Assembly (NCBI RefSeq): GCF_019331775.1 | Contig: NZ_JAHBBD010000005.1 | Span: 1-64,000 of the forward strand | Direction: 5' to 3' | Length of the DNA: 64,000 nucleotides | DNA from: Bifidobacterium phasiani | Lineage (GTDB): Bacteria; Actinomycetota; Actinomycetes; Actinomycetales; Bifidobacteriaceae | Part shown: positions 21,038 to 29,095 of the stretch, piece after piece | Numbering within the stretch: the stretch's first letter is position 1 | How the letters are laid out: each line of letters opens with the position of its first letter | The notes under the pieces: generated by a model | Databases searched by the model: none | Seen by the model: only the letters and a program-made list of their open reading frames with translations | What the model was told of the DNA's origin: nothing | Translations under genes and position numbers: made by a program

Positions 21038-21660
21038 GCGCGAACGCATCGAGGACGCGGGCACGGGAGGCGAGGCCGGGCGCGGCGGCGCGGACGGCGC
21101 GGACCGCCCGCGCGCCGCTCGCTGTGCGCATCGCGCTCGCCGTCGCCGCGGCGCTGCTGCTGGCGGCCGCCGCCGTCGCCGCGGTGAACCTGTACGCCGT
21201 GTACACGTTCAACCAGGCGACGGCGAGCCTGAACGCCAACATCGCCGCCGCGTCCGACGACGCCACCGACCTGCAGATGCTGCAGATCCGGCAGCAGCAG
21301 ACCGACGCGCAGTTCGAGGACGCCGGCGCGTTCGGATTCCTGCTGCTGCCGCAGGTGCGTTCGGACATCGAGCACAACGCCGCCGCGTCGAGCCTGCTCA
21401 CCGAACGCACCATCCAGGAGGTCGAGCTCCAGCACGACGGCGGGGATTCCGCCGACGCCGCGGCCGTCGGCGTCGAGGACGCCGGGCGGGGCGACGACGC
21501 GAAGCAGGGCGGCGGGCTGACCGAGGAGCAGCGCCGGCAGGTCGAGGAGCTGCTCCAGGCCAACCAGCCGGCGACCTCCGACCAGTCCGCGACCGATGAC
21601 GGGCAGAGTGCCGACAACGGCGACGGCGACGAACAGACCTCCACGACCAAGCCGTGGTGA
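21034..21660 (+). CDS. Conserved membrane protein closing the MoxR operon
   Basis: 208 residues. A basic N-terminus, one membrane span (VRIALAVAAALLLAAAAVAAVNLYAV), a helical region containing LQMLQIRQQQTDAQFEDA, then an acidic Gln/Asp/Ser/Thr-rich tail with EEQRRQVEELLQANQPAT and ending TTKPW. I do not recognise a domain; it appears specific to bifidobacteria. It overlaps the previous gene by four bases and is the last gene of the MoxR operon, so a role with the VWA proteins is inferred only from position. Confidence 0.75.
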   Translation: MSANASRTRAREARPGAAARTARTARAPLAVRIALAVAAALLLAAAAVAAVNLYAVYTFNQATASLNANIAAASDDATDLQMLQIRQQQTDAQFEDAGAFGFLLLPQVRSDIEHNAAASSLLTERTIQEVELQHDGGDSADAAAVGVEDAGRGDDAKQGGGLTEEQRRQVEELLQANQPATSDQSATDDGQSADNGDGDEQTSTTKPW

Positions 21661-21910
21661 GGCCGGGCGCGTCGGAACCGGGGCCGTCGTGGCGTCGTCC
21701 GGCAGCCCCCTGTTCCGATCGGTGAGACCGGGACGGATCGGCGCCGTCGGCTCGGACCGGAGGCCCCGGTCCGGCACGCACGGCTCCGTCGCACGCGGCC
21801 GCCGTCGGGACCACGGCCGCGACACGCCGTGATTGTGGATAACCCTTTCCGTTCGACCACAACGCCCGCCGCGCTGGACGCGGGTTCCCGGCATCGCGTT
21901 CCATGGAGCC
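21661..21910. other. 250-base gap with an isolated perfect DnaA box
   Basis: No gene or strong terminator is evident. TGTGGATAA at 21834-21842 is the exact complement of the DnaA box TTATCCACA, but it stands alone and is not an origin. The promoter of the following W-x-G/hydrolase pair should lie here; no good -35/-10 pair could be picked. GGAGCC supplies the ribosome site of the next gene. Confidence 0.5.
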
Positions 21911-22270
21911 ATGGGCATTGCGATCAACACCACCAGCTTGCTGGCGGCGTCGGCGGGGACGACGCCGCCCGGCGCGGGACAGACGGGGGCCGGGTCCCAG
22001 ACGCCGCAACCGGCCCTCCACCAACCCTGCCGGTGCGCGCAGGCGGCGCGGGACGGCTACGGGACGCTTGCCGGTCTGGCGCGCACGGCGCGCTCGGACG
22101 CCGATGCGCTCGCGGGGGCGGTGCGGCTGTGCGCGGGGCTGGACTGGACGGGCGCGGCGGCGAATCTGTGCCGTGAGCGCCTGGACGAGATCGGCCGGGC
22201 AGCCGCGGCGCTGGCCGACCAGGCCGAGGGCACGGCGCGCATCGCGGCGATGGCCGGGGGTGCGGCATGA
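21911..22270 (+). CDS. Small W-x-G protein, putative type VII partner
   Basis: 119 residues. The first ~40 are Ser/Thr/Pro/Gly-rich; the remainder is helical, with a helix-turn-helix whose turn holds W79-T80-G81 (GLDWTGAAANLCRERL). This resembles the W-x-G turn of WXG100/PE-type secretion partners, though the spacing and Cys content are unusual and no named family is recognised. ATG at 21911 has GGAG seven bases before it; an upstream ATG at 21833 adds an untypical N-terminus. It overlaps the next gene by ATGA, so equal, coupled synthesis of both proteins is expected. Function is inferred from the pair. Confidence 0.7.
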   Translation: MGIAINTTSLLAASAGTTPPGAGQTGAGSQTPQPALHQPCRCAQAARDGYGTLAGLARTARSDADALAGAVRLCAGLDWTGAAANLCRERLDEIGRAAAALADQAEGTARIAAMAGGAA

Positions 22271-23886
22271 GATGGGTGGTGTCCTCGCAGGTGGTCGGAG
22301 GCCGGGCGTATGCGACGGCGTCGATCGAGGAGAGCGCCGCGGCGGCCGCGGCGCTCAACGAGCAGGCCGGCGCGTGGCGGGCGCTGGCCGTGTCCTTCGC
22401 CGCGGCGCCGCTGACGCTGCAGGGGCAGCGCGCGGGCGCGGCGTTGTGCCCGGCGATGACCTCGGGAACGTCCGGCGTCCACCCCGATGCGGGCGGCGGC
22501 GTGCATGTAGCGCTGCCGTACGAACGGCTGCGTGAGCGTTGCGAGGACCACGCGCGCGTCTGCCGGGACGTCGCCGGGCAGGCCGAGCATGCCGCCGAAC
22601 TGCTGATCAGGGCGTATTCGCTGTATTCCGAGGCCGAGCTGACCACCACGCGCCTGGTCGACGAGCTCGTCCAGTTCGCCACGGCCGCCTTTCCCGGTCA
22701 TGTCGCGCTGGCCGCCGGCTCGCTCGCCGTGGGCGGCGCGATCGGCGGGTCGCTCGCCGAAGGCGGTCCGAACGGCATGTATGCGCTCGAGGCCACGGCC
22801 TGGGCGCACGAGGGGCTGATGGCGGGGTTCGCCGCGCTGGTCGGCGGCGTCGGCCCCGTGCGCGGGCTGCGATCCACCGACGAGGTGAACGGCGCCGCGA
22901 CCGGCGTGGCCCGGGTGACCGCGCCGCTGTACGCGCTGGTGCAGGGCGACACGCTGACGGTCAGGCAGGTGGAGTCGCGCACGGACGTGGTGCGCGAGGC
23001 CCATTCGGTGGCCGACGCGCTGGAGAACCTGCGCCGGCTCGGCGAGGAGCGGCTGGGCAAGATCGATCTGGACAGCGGCCTGGAGCACGGCACCATCGCG
23101 ATCCAGGAGTACCGGGCCGCCGACGGGTCCTCGTCGTGGCTGGTCACGATCCCGGGCACCGACGGCAAGCCGGATTCGCCGTTCGGATGGCCGCAGAACG
23201 TCGAGCTGATGAGCGACGACGGCGAGCGCCGGATGCATGCGGCCAGCGCACGCATGGTGGTGGAGGCGATGGAGCGCGCCGGCATCGGCGCCGACGAGCC
23301 GGTGGCGCTGGTCGGCCACTCGCAGGGCGGCATCGTCGCCGCGGCCATCGCCTCGGACATGGCGGACCGGTTCGCCATCGACCATGTGGTCACGGCAGGC
23401 TCGCCGGTCGCGAACCATCCGATCCCGGACCGGACCTGGGTGACCAGCGTGGAGGTCGGGGACGAGCTGGTCGCCGCGCTCGACGGCGCGCCGAACCCGG
23501 CGAGCGACACGTGGCTCACCGTGCGCGGCGAGGTCGCGGCGGTCGGCGACGGCGACGTGGCGCCGACCGTGACGCAGGACGGCGCCTGCGTGCCCGGGAC
23601 GGGCGCCGGCGAGGCCCGTCCGTTCGCCTGGGCGAACGTCGCGGATTCGCAGGGCGACAAGCAGATCTCGCACTGGCTGAAGTACCATCAGGCCGCGTAC
23701 CGGCACGCCACCGACCTCGGCTCCCCCGCGCTGGACCGCCATGAGGAGCATTTCCGGGACGTCATCGACGGGAAGCTGGTGGCGACCACCTACTGGCAGG
23801 GCCGCATGGTCGACGCCCGGACGCTGGCGCCCGGCGCGCCGCCCGGAATGACGGGCGTCGCGGATGCGATCGGAGGCGGACGATGA
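22267..23886 (+). CDS. Alpha/beta hydrolase with N-terminal helical WXG/LXG-like domain
   Basis: 539 residues. Residues 1-170 are Ala-rich and helical. The helix ending IRAYSLYSEAELTTTRL contains Y120-S-E-A-E124, matching the Y-x-x-x-D/E type VII signal in the same position as in the WXG100 protein at 12088. A Gly/Ala-rich hydrophobic stretch follows (about 145-165). Residues ~275-480 look like an alpha/beta hydrolase: WLVTIPGTDG (oxyanion strand) and the nucleophile elbow VALVGHSQGGIVAAA with Ser352, then VVTAGSPV. No signal peptide is seen. It is coupled to the W-x-G gene upstream. The likely substrate is an ester or lipid; the domain order recalls type VII exported lipases. The hydrolase call is firm, the export is inference. 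Confidence 0.82.
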   Translation: MRWVVSSQVVGGRAYATASIEESAAAAAALNEQAGAWRALAVSFAAAPLTLQGQRAGAALCPAMTSGTSGVHPDAGGGVHVALPYERLRERCEDHARVCRDVAGQAEHAAELLIRAYSLYSEAELTTTRLVDELVQFATAAFPGHVALAAGSLAVGGAIGGSLAEGGPNGMYALEATAWAHEGLMAGFAALVGGVGPVRGLRSTDEVNGAATGVARVTAPLYALVQGDTLTVRQVESRTDVVREAHSVADALENLRRLGEERLGKIDLDSGLEHGTIAIQEYRAADGSSSWLVTIPGTDGKPDSPFGWPQNVELMSDDGERRMHAASARMVVEAMERAGIGADEPVALVGHSQGGIVAAAIASDMADRFAIDHVVTAGSPVANHPIPDRTWVTSVEVGDELVAALDGAPNPASDTWLTVRGEVAAVGDGDVAPTVTQDGACVPGTGAGEARPFAWANVADSQGDKQISHWLKYHQAAYRHATDLGSPALDRHEEHFRDVIDGKLVATTYWQGRMVDARTLAPGAPPGMTGVADAIGGGR

Positions 23887-23975
23887 CGCGCGGGCGCGGT
23901 GCGGCACGGCCATGCGGGGCCGCACCAGCCGTCCCGCCGCGGCCCCGAGACCGGACTCGGGACGGCCGGGGCCGG

Positions 23976-24926
23976 TCAGACGCCGCCGTCATCCTGTTCC
24001 GCGCCCGCGTCCAGGTCCAGGGTGACCGACAGCGTCGGGCCCTCGCCGATCTCGGCCCGCAGCCCCATGCCCATCGCCGCGGCGAGGGACTGCGCCACCG
24101 ACAGTCCCAGGCCGCTGCCGTTGCCGCTGCGCGCGTCGTCGGCCTGGTAGAAGCGGCGGAACATGTGCGCGACGTCCAGCCGCCGGGCCGTGTCGCCGTC
24201 GATGGGGTTCGTGAACGTCACCGCCATGCCCCGCTGCGTGATGTCCGGCGCTCCGGCGCCGTAGCGCAGCGCGTTGGTCACCAGGTTCTCGACGATGCGC
24301 CCCAGCGCCGCGCGGTCCGCGTCGACGCTCAGGGATTCGTCCGCGAAGCGCACCGTCGGCTCCCACCCACGTTCCTCGAACTCGGGGTAGTGGCCGAGCA
24401 GGATCTGCGCCAGCAGCGGATGCACCGCCACGGGTTCGACGACAGGCTGCCGGTCGGGGTCGTTGGCGCGGGCGTAGGCGAACAGCTGGTCGAGCAGCAT
24501 CCGCATGTCACCCAGGCGGGTCAGGGCCGATTCGAGGTGGCGCGATATCTCCGCCATGTCCCCTTGGGGCGTGCCGACGGCGACGGAACCGGAACGCACG
24601 CCGTCCAACGCCAGCTGGATGTGGCCCTGGGCGCCCATCAACGGGGTGCGCACGTCGTGGGCCAGCGCCGACAGGTCGCGTTGGAACTCCGCGGTGCGGC
24701 GCATGGCCTCGACGCGCTCGTTCTGGATCGCATCGAGCTGGTCGTTGATCGCGCCGGCGAGCCGGGCCGGTGCCTCGCCGGGCGCGGCCACGGTCAGGCG
24801 CGCGTTGCTGCCCGCCGGCCGGCGGCGCAGGAAGTCCGCCATGCGGCGCATCTCGCCCGCGGCCAGGGCCGCCACGGCGCATCCGCCGACGATGCACCCG
24901 ACCAGTGCCGCGATCACCCATGCCAT
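23976..24926 (-). CDS. Sensor histidine kinase with minimal N-terminal sensor
   Basis: 316 residues. One hydrophobic segment at residues 2-23, then a short linker without extracellular domain. The phosphoacceptor helix is LSALAHDVRTPLMGAQGH with His90; ATPase motifs are NLVTNALRYG (N box) and GSGLGLSVAQSLA (G2). Kinases without an outside sensor typically read the state of a partner ABC transporter. It is the last gene of the minus-strand cluster with permeases, ATPase and a response regulator at 28203, its probable partner. ATG at 24926 has GGGATGG upstream. The opposite-strand ORF is a shadow. Confidence 0.88.
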   Translation of the reverse strand: MAWVIAALVGCIVGGCAVAALAAGEMRRMADFLRRRPAGSNARLTVAAPGEAPARLAGAINDQLDAIQNERVEAMRRTAEFQRDLSALAHDVRTPLMGAQGHIQLALDGVRSGSVAVGTPQGDMAEISRHLESALTRLGDMRMLLDQLFAYARANDPDRQPVVEPVAVHPLLAQILLGHYPEFEERGWEPTVRFADESLSVDADRAALGRIVENLVTNALRYGAGAPDITQRGMAVTFTNPIDGDTARRLDVAHMFRRFYQADDARSGNGSGLGLSVAQSLAAAMGMGLRAEIGEGPTLSVTLDLDAGAEQDDGGV

Positions 24927-25271
24927 ATGTCCATCCCGTCCTTGATTCCACGACCGCGGCGCGCCGTCGGCGGGCGCGGGCCGCTGGCGCCCGGACCGTC
25001 CCGCCCCGGCACGGAGCCGGCCCGACGCCGCCGGTCCGGTCCGACGCCGCCGGATGCGTGCGGCCATCCGTCAAGCCGACAGTGTACCGGAAGCCGACGG
25101 CGCACCAGGCGGGGCGGCCCGGACGGGCGGACCGGCATGGATGCGCCGCGGTCGGTCCCGGACCGCCGCGTGCGCCGGCCCGGTCCCCCGGCGCCGGGCG
25201 CCACGGCGGCGCCATTCCGGCCCTCCCCGCCGTTGCCGGGCGTCACGGCGCCGCACGTCACGGCCCCGCCG
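24927..25271. other. 345-base gap between kinase and permease genes
   Basis: GC-rich spacer. The kinase frame stays open to 25067, but that stretch encodes Arg/Gly/Ala-rich, non-family sequence. I see no convincing gene, terminator or promoter. The gap is unusually long for this otherwise compact cluster. Confidence 0.5.
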
Positions 25272-26140
25272 TCAGCAGGGGTCGCGCCGGCAGACGACCA
25301 GCAGCGTCACCGCCCAGCACACCGCCAGCCATCCCAGGAAGCACGCCGCGGCGTGCGCCCAGACCGGCATGCCCAGGTCGACGACGCCGGCGGTCAGGAA
25401 CGAGCGCACCCCCTCGGGCAGCACGTCCGAGCACAGCGAGCGGGTGTCCTCGAGCATGTTCATGTTGCTGATCGGCAGCCATGCCGCAAGCCGTTGGATC
25501 CAGCCGTACCGCTCCGGCGCCATGCCCGCCAGCCCGGTCAGCACGCCGCCGACCAACTGGAAGCCCACGGCGACGGCCGTGGCGCACGAGGCGACCCGGC
25601 TGCCGGTGACCAGCGCCACCGTCGCGGCGATGACGGCGTCACGGTGACGCCGAGCACCAGCAGCACGACGAACCCCAGCCACGCCAGCGCCGGTTCGGCG
25701 GATTCGTAGCGGAACCCCAGCGCGGCGAAGGTGATCTCCAGCGCCACGACCGACAGCAGCGAGTACCACAGGGCCAGCAGCGCGGTCAGCGCCATCTTCT
25801 CGACGACGTACCGGCGGCGGCCGATGCCCGACGAGAACAGGTTCTTCGCCAGCCCGCTCTCGCGGTCCTCGCCGACGGCCAGCGCGGCGACGACGCTGAC
25901 CACGCCGGCGACCAGGCCGCCGCGGAACATGCTCGAATAGGTCAGCATCGCGGAATGGCTGGGCAGCGTGCGGGCCACGGCCGCGGTGATGTCGCCGTCG
26001 ATGGCGCCGTCATAGCCGCCGACGAAGGTGATCACGCCGGCCAGCAGGCCCGCCGAGCACACCACCAGCATCAGGGAGCCGACCCAGAGCTTGCGGCCGT
26101 GGATCAGCCGGTACACGTCGGAGCGCAGCAGATTGAGCAT
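25272..26140 (-). pseudogene. ABC-2 type permease 2, broken by a -1 frameshift
   Basis: The reading starts MLNLLRSDVYRLIHGRKLWVG, closely like the neighbouring permease (MTRLLRSGVYRLVHGRKLWVG), and runs in frame to VVLLVLGVTVT near 25640. Beyond that the same frame gives Arg/Pro-rich nonsense, while the adjacent frame continues with family sequence (AVIAATVALVTGSRVAS ... GWIQRLAAWLPISN ... AWAVTLLVVCRRDPC) to a stop at 25272. Adding one base in GTGACGCCGTC near 25635-25642 restores a ~289-residue six-helix permease that matches VAVTLTVAAVHSVV of its paralogue. It is either a true recent inactivation or a base-calling error. The gene would have formed the second membrane subunit of the transporter. 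Confidence 0.85.
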
Positions 26141-26155
26141 CGTCCGGCCCTCCCC

Positions 26156-27091
26156 TCAGCACACGTCGCGCCGGCGGTTGGCCAGCAGCGTCACGGCCAC
26201 GGCGGCCGCGATCCATCCGATGAAGCAGACCAGCGCGTGCGTCCACGCCGACATGCCGGCGTCCGGCAGCGCGGCGGCGCCCTGCGAGGCGGACGAGGTC
26301 AGCCCCAGCAGCGGCGCCGCGTCGTTGATCCGCCCCAGGTTCACCGTCGGCAGCCAGGAGACGGCCTGCGCGATCCAGCCGAAGCGTTCGCCCAGCAGCT
26401 GGGCCAGTCCGGTCAGCACGGAGCCCATCGCGCCGCCGCCGATGCAGATGGCGAGCGAGACGCCGGCCACCTTGCTGCGCACGACGCTGTGCACCGCCGC
26501 GACCGTCAGCGTCACCGCGACGACGCCCAGGGTGTTCAGGCCGACCAGCCGGCCGTAGCGCCACAGCGGTTCGGCGCCGACGACGCGCACGCCGGCCGCG
26601 GCGAACGCGGCCTCGGTGGAGGCGACGACGACCAGCGAATACCAGACCGCCAACAGCGCGGCGAGCGCGAGGTACGACGCATGGTAGGCGACGCGGCCGT
26701 GGCCGCCCGCGAGCTCGGCGCGGACGAAGCCGCGCTCGAAGTCCTCCGCATGGACCAGCACCGCGACCACCGAAACGAGCATGCCGGCCGTGCCGCCCTG
26801 GAACAGCCCCATGAGCACCAGCAGGCACGAGTGGTTGGGCGCCGTCCGGCTGGAGAAGATGTCGAGGACGGCCGCGTCGGCCGAATCCGGCGCGACGCTC
26901 GAATACCGGCCGCCGTCCACCGTGACCTGCAGGCCGCCGACGCCCGCCGAGCCGTCGGCCCGCAGCGTCCCGACCATCAGGCTCATCAGCGTCACGACGC
27001 CGAAGCACGCCGCCACGATCAGGGCGGTGCCGACCCATAGCTTGCGGCCGTGCACCAGACGGTACACGCCGGATCGCAGCAGCCTGGTCAT
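26156..27091 (-). CDS. ABC-2 type transporter permease 1 (lantibiotic-immunity-like)
   Basis: 311 residues with about six membrane helices (GTALIVAACFGVVTLMSLM first, WIAAAVAVTLLANRRRDVC last) and a large outside loop after helix 1. This is the plan of MutE/MutG/EpiG-type permeases of peptide-antibiotic immunity transporters. Its ATG overlaps the stop of the ATPase gene (ATGA), and permease 2, a clear paralogue, follows 15 bases later. Longer in-frame readings into the ATPase gene were rejected. Substrate unknown; export of, or protection from, an antimicrobial peptide is inferred from the whole cluster. Confidence 0.85.
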   Translation of the reverse strand: MTRLLRSGVYRLVHGRKLWVGTALIVAACFGVVTLMSLMVGTLRADGSAGVGGLQVTVDGGRYSSVAPDSADAAVLDIFSSRTAPNHSCLLVLMGLFQGGTAGMLVSVVAVLVHAEDFERGFVRAELAGGHGRVAYHASYLALAALLAVWYSLVVVASTEAAFAAAGVRVVGAEPLWRYGRLVGLNTLGVVAVTLTVAAVHSVVRSKVAGVSLAICIGGGAMGSVLTGLAQLLGERFGWIAQAVSWLPTVNLGRINDAAPLLGLTSSASQGAAALPDAGMSAWTHALVCFIGWIAAAVAVTLLANRRRDVC

Positions 27092-28032
27092 CGCCGGCCC
27101 CCTTCCATCAGCGCGACGAAGTACTCCTCCATGTCCCGCGACTGCGTCGACAGCTCCAGCACCTCCTGGCCGCCGTCGTGCAGGACCGCGGAGACGCGGG
27201 CGGGCTCGAAGCCCCCGGAGACGACGATCGAGCCGTCGGGCTCGGCGGCGAGGCGCACGCCGTCGCCGAGGACGGCGTCCTCGAACAGCGCCAGCGTGCG
27301 GGTCGGGTCGGCGGTGCGCACGCGCAGGCTGTCGCCGCACTCGCGCTGCACCTGCTCGGCGGTCATCTGGCGGACCATCCGGCCCTCGGCGATGACGCCG
27401 TAGTGCGTGCACATGCGCTCCAGCTGGTCGAGCACATGCGAGCTGATGACGATGGTGATGCCGCGCGTGCGGTTGAGCTGCACCAGATAATTGCGCATGG
27501 CGCGCGCCCCTTCGGGGTCCAGCCCGTTGAGCGGCTCGTCGAGCAGCAGCAGGTCGGGGCCGCCGAGCAGCGCCATCGCCAGGCCCAGCCGCTGCTTCAT
27601 GCCCAGGGAGAACCCCTTGGCCGGCTTGCGGCCCGTGTCGGCCAGTCCGACCTGGCCGAGCAGGTCGGCGCAGGCCTTGCGCGGCTCGGGCACGCCCAGG
27701 GCCAGCGCCAGGGCCATCATCGTGTGCATCGCGCTCATGTTCGGCAGGATGCCCGGGTTCTCGATCAGCACGCCGACGCGCTGCACCGCGGGGCGGACAC
27801 GGCCCGCGCCGCGGCGGGCCGCATGCGCGCGCACCGGCCGGCCGAACACCTCGATGTCGCCCTCGGTCGGCGTCGCCAGGCCGGCGATCATCTTCATCAC
27901 CGTGGACTTGCCGGCGCCGTTCCTGCCGACGAACCCGTAGATCGCTCCCTGGGGCACGCTCATCCTCAGGTCGTCGACGGCGCGTTTGCCGGAGTAGACC
28001 TTGCTCACCCCGGACGTGCTCACCACATCCAT
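27088..28032 (-). CDS. ABC transporter ATP-binding protein (BcrA/immunity type)
   Basis: 314 residues. Walker A GRNGAGKST, Q-loop region (VGVLIENPG, where Glu replaces the usual Gln as in many lantibiotic-immunity ATPases), signature FSLGMKQRLGLA, Walker B LLLLDEPLNGLDPEG and the switch ISSHVL. The E-loop in place of the Q-loop is a recognised mark of LanF-type immunity ATPases. It powers the two permeases encoded next. The start at 28032 follows AAGGAGCGG. A longer in-frame ORF runs back through the response-regulator gene and is a shadow. Confidence 0.92.
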   Translation of the reverse strand: MDVVSTSGVSKVYSGKRAVDDLRMSVPQGAIYGFVGRNGAGKSTVMKMIAGLATPTEGDIEVFGRPVRAHAARRGAGRVRPAVQRVGVLIENPGILPNMSAMHTMMALALALGVPEPRKACADLLGQVGLADTGRKPAKGFSLGMKQRLGLAMALLGGPDLLLLDEPLNGLDPEGARAMRNYLVQLNRTRGITIVISSHVLDQLERMCTHYGVIAEGRMVRQMTAEQVQRECGDSLRVRTADPTRTLALFEDAVLGDGVRLAAEPDGSIVVSGGFEPARVSAVLHDGGQEVLELSTQSRDMEEYFVALMEGGRR

Positions 28033-28057
28033 ATCCGCTCCTTGGTCTCGTTGCCTC

Positions 28058-28084
28058 GCGCGGCCCGTCCCAAGCGGGCCGCGC
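28058..28084. terminator. 10-bp hairpin upstream of the ABC ATPase gene
   Basis: GCGCGGCCCG (28058-28067) pairs with CGGGCCGCGC (28075-28084) across seven bases. It sits in the leader between the regulator and the ATPase genes and may act as an attenuator or partial terminator. Confidence 0.5.
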
Positions 28085-28142
28085 CGGGCAGGTCCCGGCC
28101 CGTCCGGTCCCACCCTACGGAACGGTTCTTGCCCGACCCTCA

Positions 28143-28155
28143 CGCAAATCTTGCG
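28143..28155. promoter_or_regulatory. Candidate operator upstream of the ABC genes
   Basis: CGCAA-ATC-TTGCG is a short perfect inverted repeat in the 170-base gap between regulator and transporter genes. The region is less GC-rich than its surroundings. Its placement suits a response-regulator site or promoter for the ABC genes, but there is no direct support. Confidence 0.3.
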
Positions 28156-28202
28156 AATTCGTGACGTTCGGCGGCCGGCACGCGCCGCGGGCCCGCCGCC
28201 GT

Positions 28203-29027
28203 TCAGCGCGGCACCGCGAGCTTGAGACCCAGCCCCCACACCGTGCGGATGTACCCCTCGGTCCCGGTCGGCCTGAGCTTGGCCCGGATCTTGGAGATGT
28301 GCGCGGTCACGGTGTTGTCGTCGACCACGTACGGCTCGCCCCAGCACAACTCGTACACCTGCTGCCTGGTGAACACCGTGTCCGGGTGCTCCAGCAGCAG
28401 CTCCACGATCGCGAACTCGATGTTGGTCAGCGTCACCGGCTCGCCGTCGACGAGGAACGAGTGCGCCTCGACGTCCATCGTCCAGCGCCCCGCCACAAGC
28501 ACATTGTGCCGTGTGGAGGGTGCGCCGCCACCCGTCGATGCACCGGCTCCCACATGCACATTGTGCCGTGGGGAGAGCCCACCGCCGCCGGCCGCGGCAT
28601 CGCCGGCCGTATCCGCATCCCCGCCGCCCCGTCCGGCGCCCAGCCCGCGCCCGCGCAGCTGCGCCTCGACGCGGGCGGACAGCTCGTTGAGGTCGAACGG
28701 CTTGACCAGATAGTCGTCGGCGCCCATCCGCAGCAGCGCGACGCGGTCGTCGACCGAGCCCCGCGCGGAGATCACGATGATCGGCGCGCCGGCGCCGGAC
28801 GCGCGCAGGCCGGCGACCAGCTCCTCGCCGCGGACCCCGGGCAGCATCAGGTCGGTGACTACCAACCCGTACGGCTCCCCCGCCGCCGCGGCGAGATCCA
28901 GCGCCATCCGCGCCTCCGACCCGGAATACGCCGGCACGCACGCGTATCCGCGCCTGGTCAGCTGCGTGCACACCACCTCGTTGATGTCGGCGTCGTCCTC
29001 CACCACGAGAATCCTCGTTCCGCCCAT
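28203..29027 (-). CDS. OmpR-family response regulator with an unusual repetitive linker
   Basis: 274 residues, about 45 longer than usual. Receiver residues 1-120: LVVEDD, phosphoacceptor Asp59 in LVVTDLMLPG, VISARG, LVKPFD. The C-terminal winged helix has LTNIEFAIVELLLEHP and NTVTAHISKIRAKL. Between them, residues ~124-180 form a Gly/Ala-rich linker containing two related segments, PRHNVHVGAG and TRHNVLVAG, encoded by an imperfect 28-bp duplication. It probably controls the adjacent ABC transporter and pairs with the kinase at 23976. ATG at 29027 follows GGGAGGGGAG. Confidence 0.9.
   Translation of the reverse strand: MGGTRILVVEDDADINEVVCTQLTRRGYACVPAYSGSEARMALDLAAAAGEPYGLVVTDLMLPGVRGEELVAGLRASGAGAPIIVISARGSVDDRVALLRMGADDYLVKPFDLNELSARVEAQLRGRGLGAGRGGGDADTAGDAAAGGGGLSPRHNVHVGAGASTGGGAPSTRHNVLVAGRWTMDVEAHSFLVDGEPVTLTNIEFAIVELLLEHPDTVFTRQQVYELCWGEPYVVDDNTVTAHISKIRAKLRPTGTEGYIRTVWGLGLKLAVPR
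28493..28577. repeat. Imperfect 28-bp direct repeat inside the response-regulator linker
   Basis: 28493-28520 and 28550-28577 agree at 25 of 28 positions, with a 15-base identical core (GCACATTGTGCCGTG at 28499 and 28556). They are 57 bases apart, so both stay in frame. The core contains the near-palindrome GCACA-T-TGTGC. Confidence 0.85.
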
Positions 29028-29095
29028 ACGCTCCCCTCCCTGTCCACACCCCGGCCGCGTCCGCCGGTTCGTGGGGTGCAAGTACTCTGGTAGGC

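Noticed and set aside
21834-21842. Perfect DnaA box, considered as part of an origin
   Set aside because: It is solitary; another exact copy at 11854-11862 lies inside a coding gene. No cluster, dnaA or dnaN is near.
24927-25067. Longer N-terminus for the histidine kinase
   Set aside because: The extra 47 residues are Arg/Gly/Ala-rich and precede the natural membrane helix; no ribosome site.
23883-25709. Plus-strand reading overlapping the hydrolase stop by ATGA
   Set aside because: After about 30 Arg/Pro-rich codons it is the antisense of the histidine kinase and has no domain of its own.
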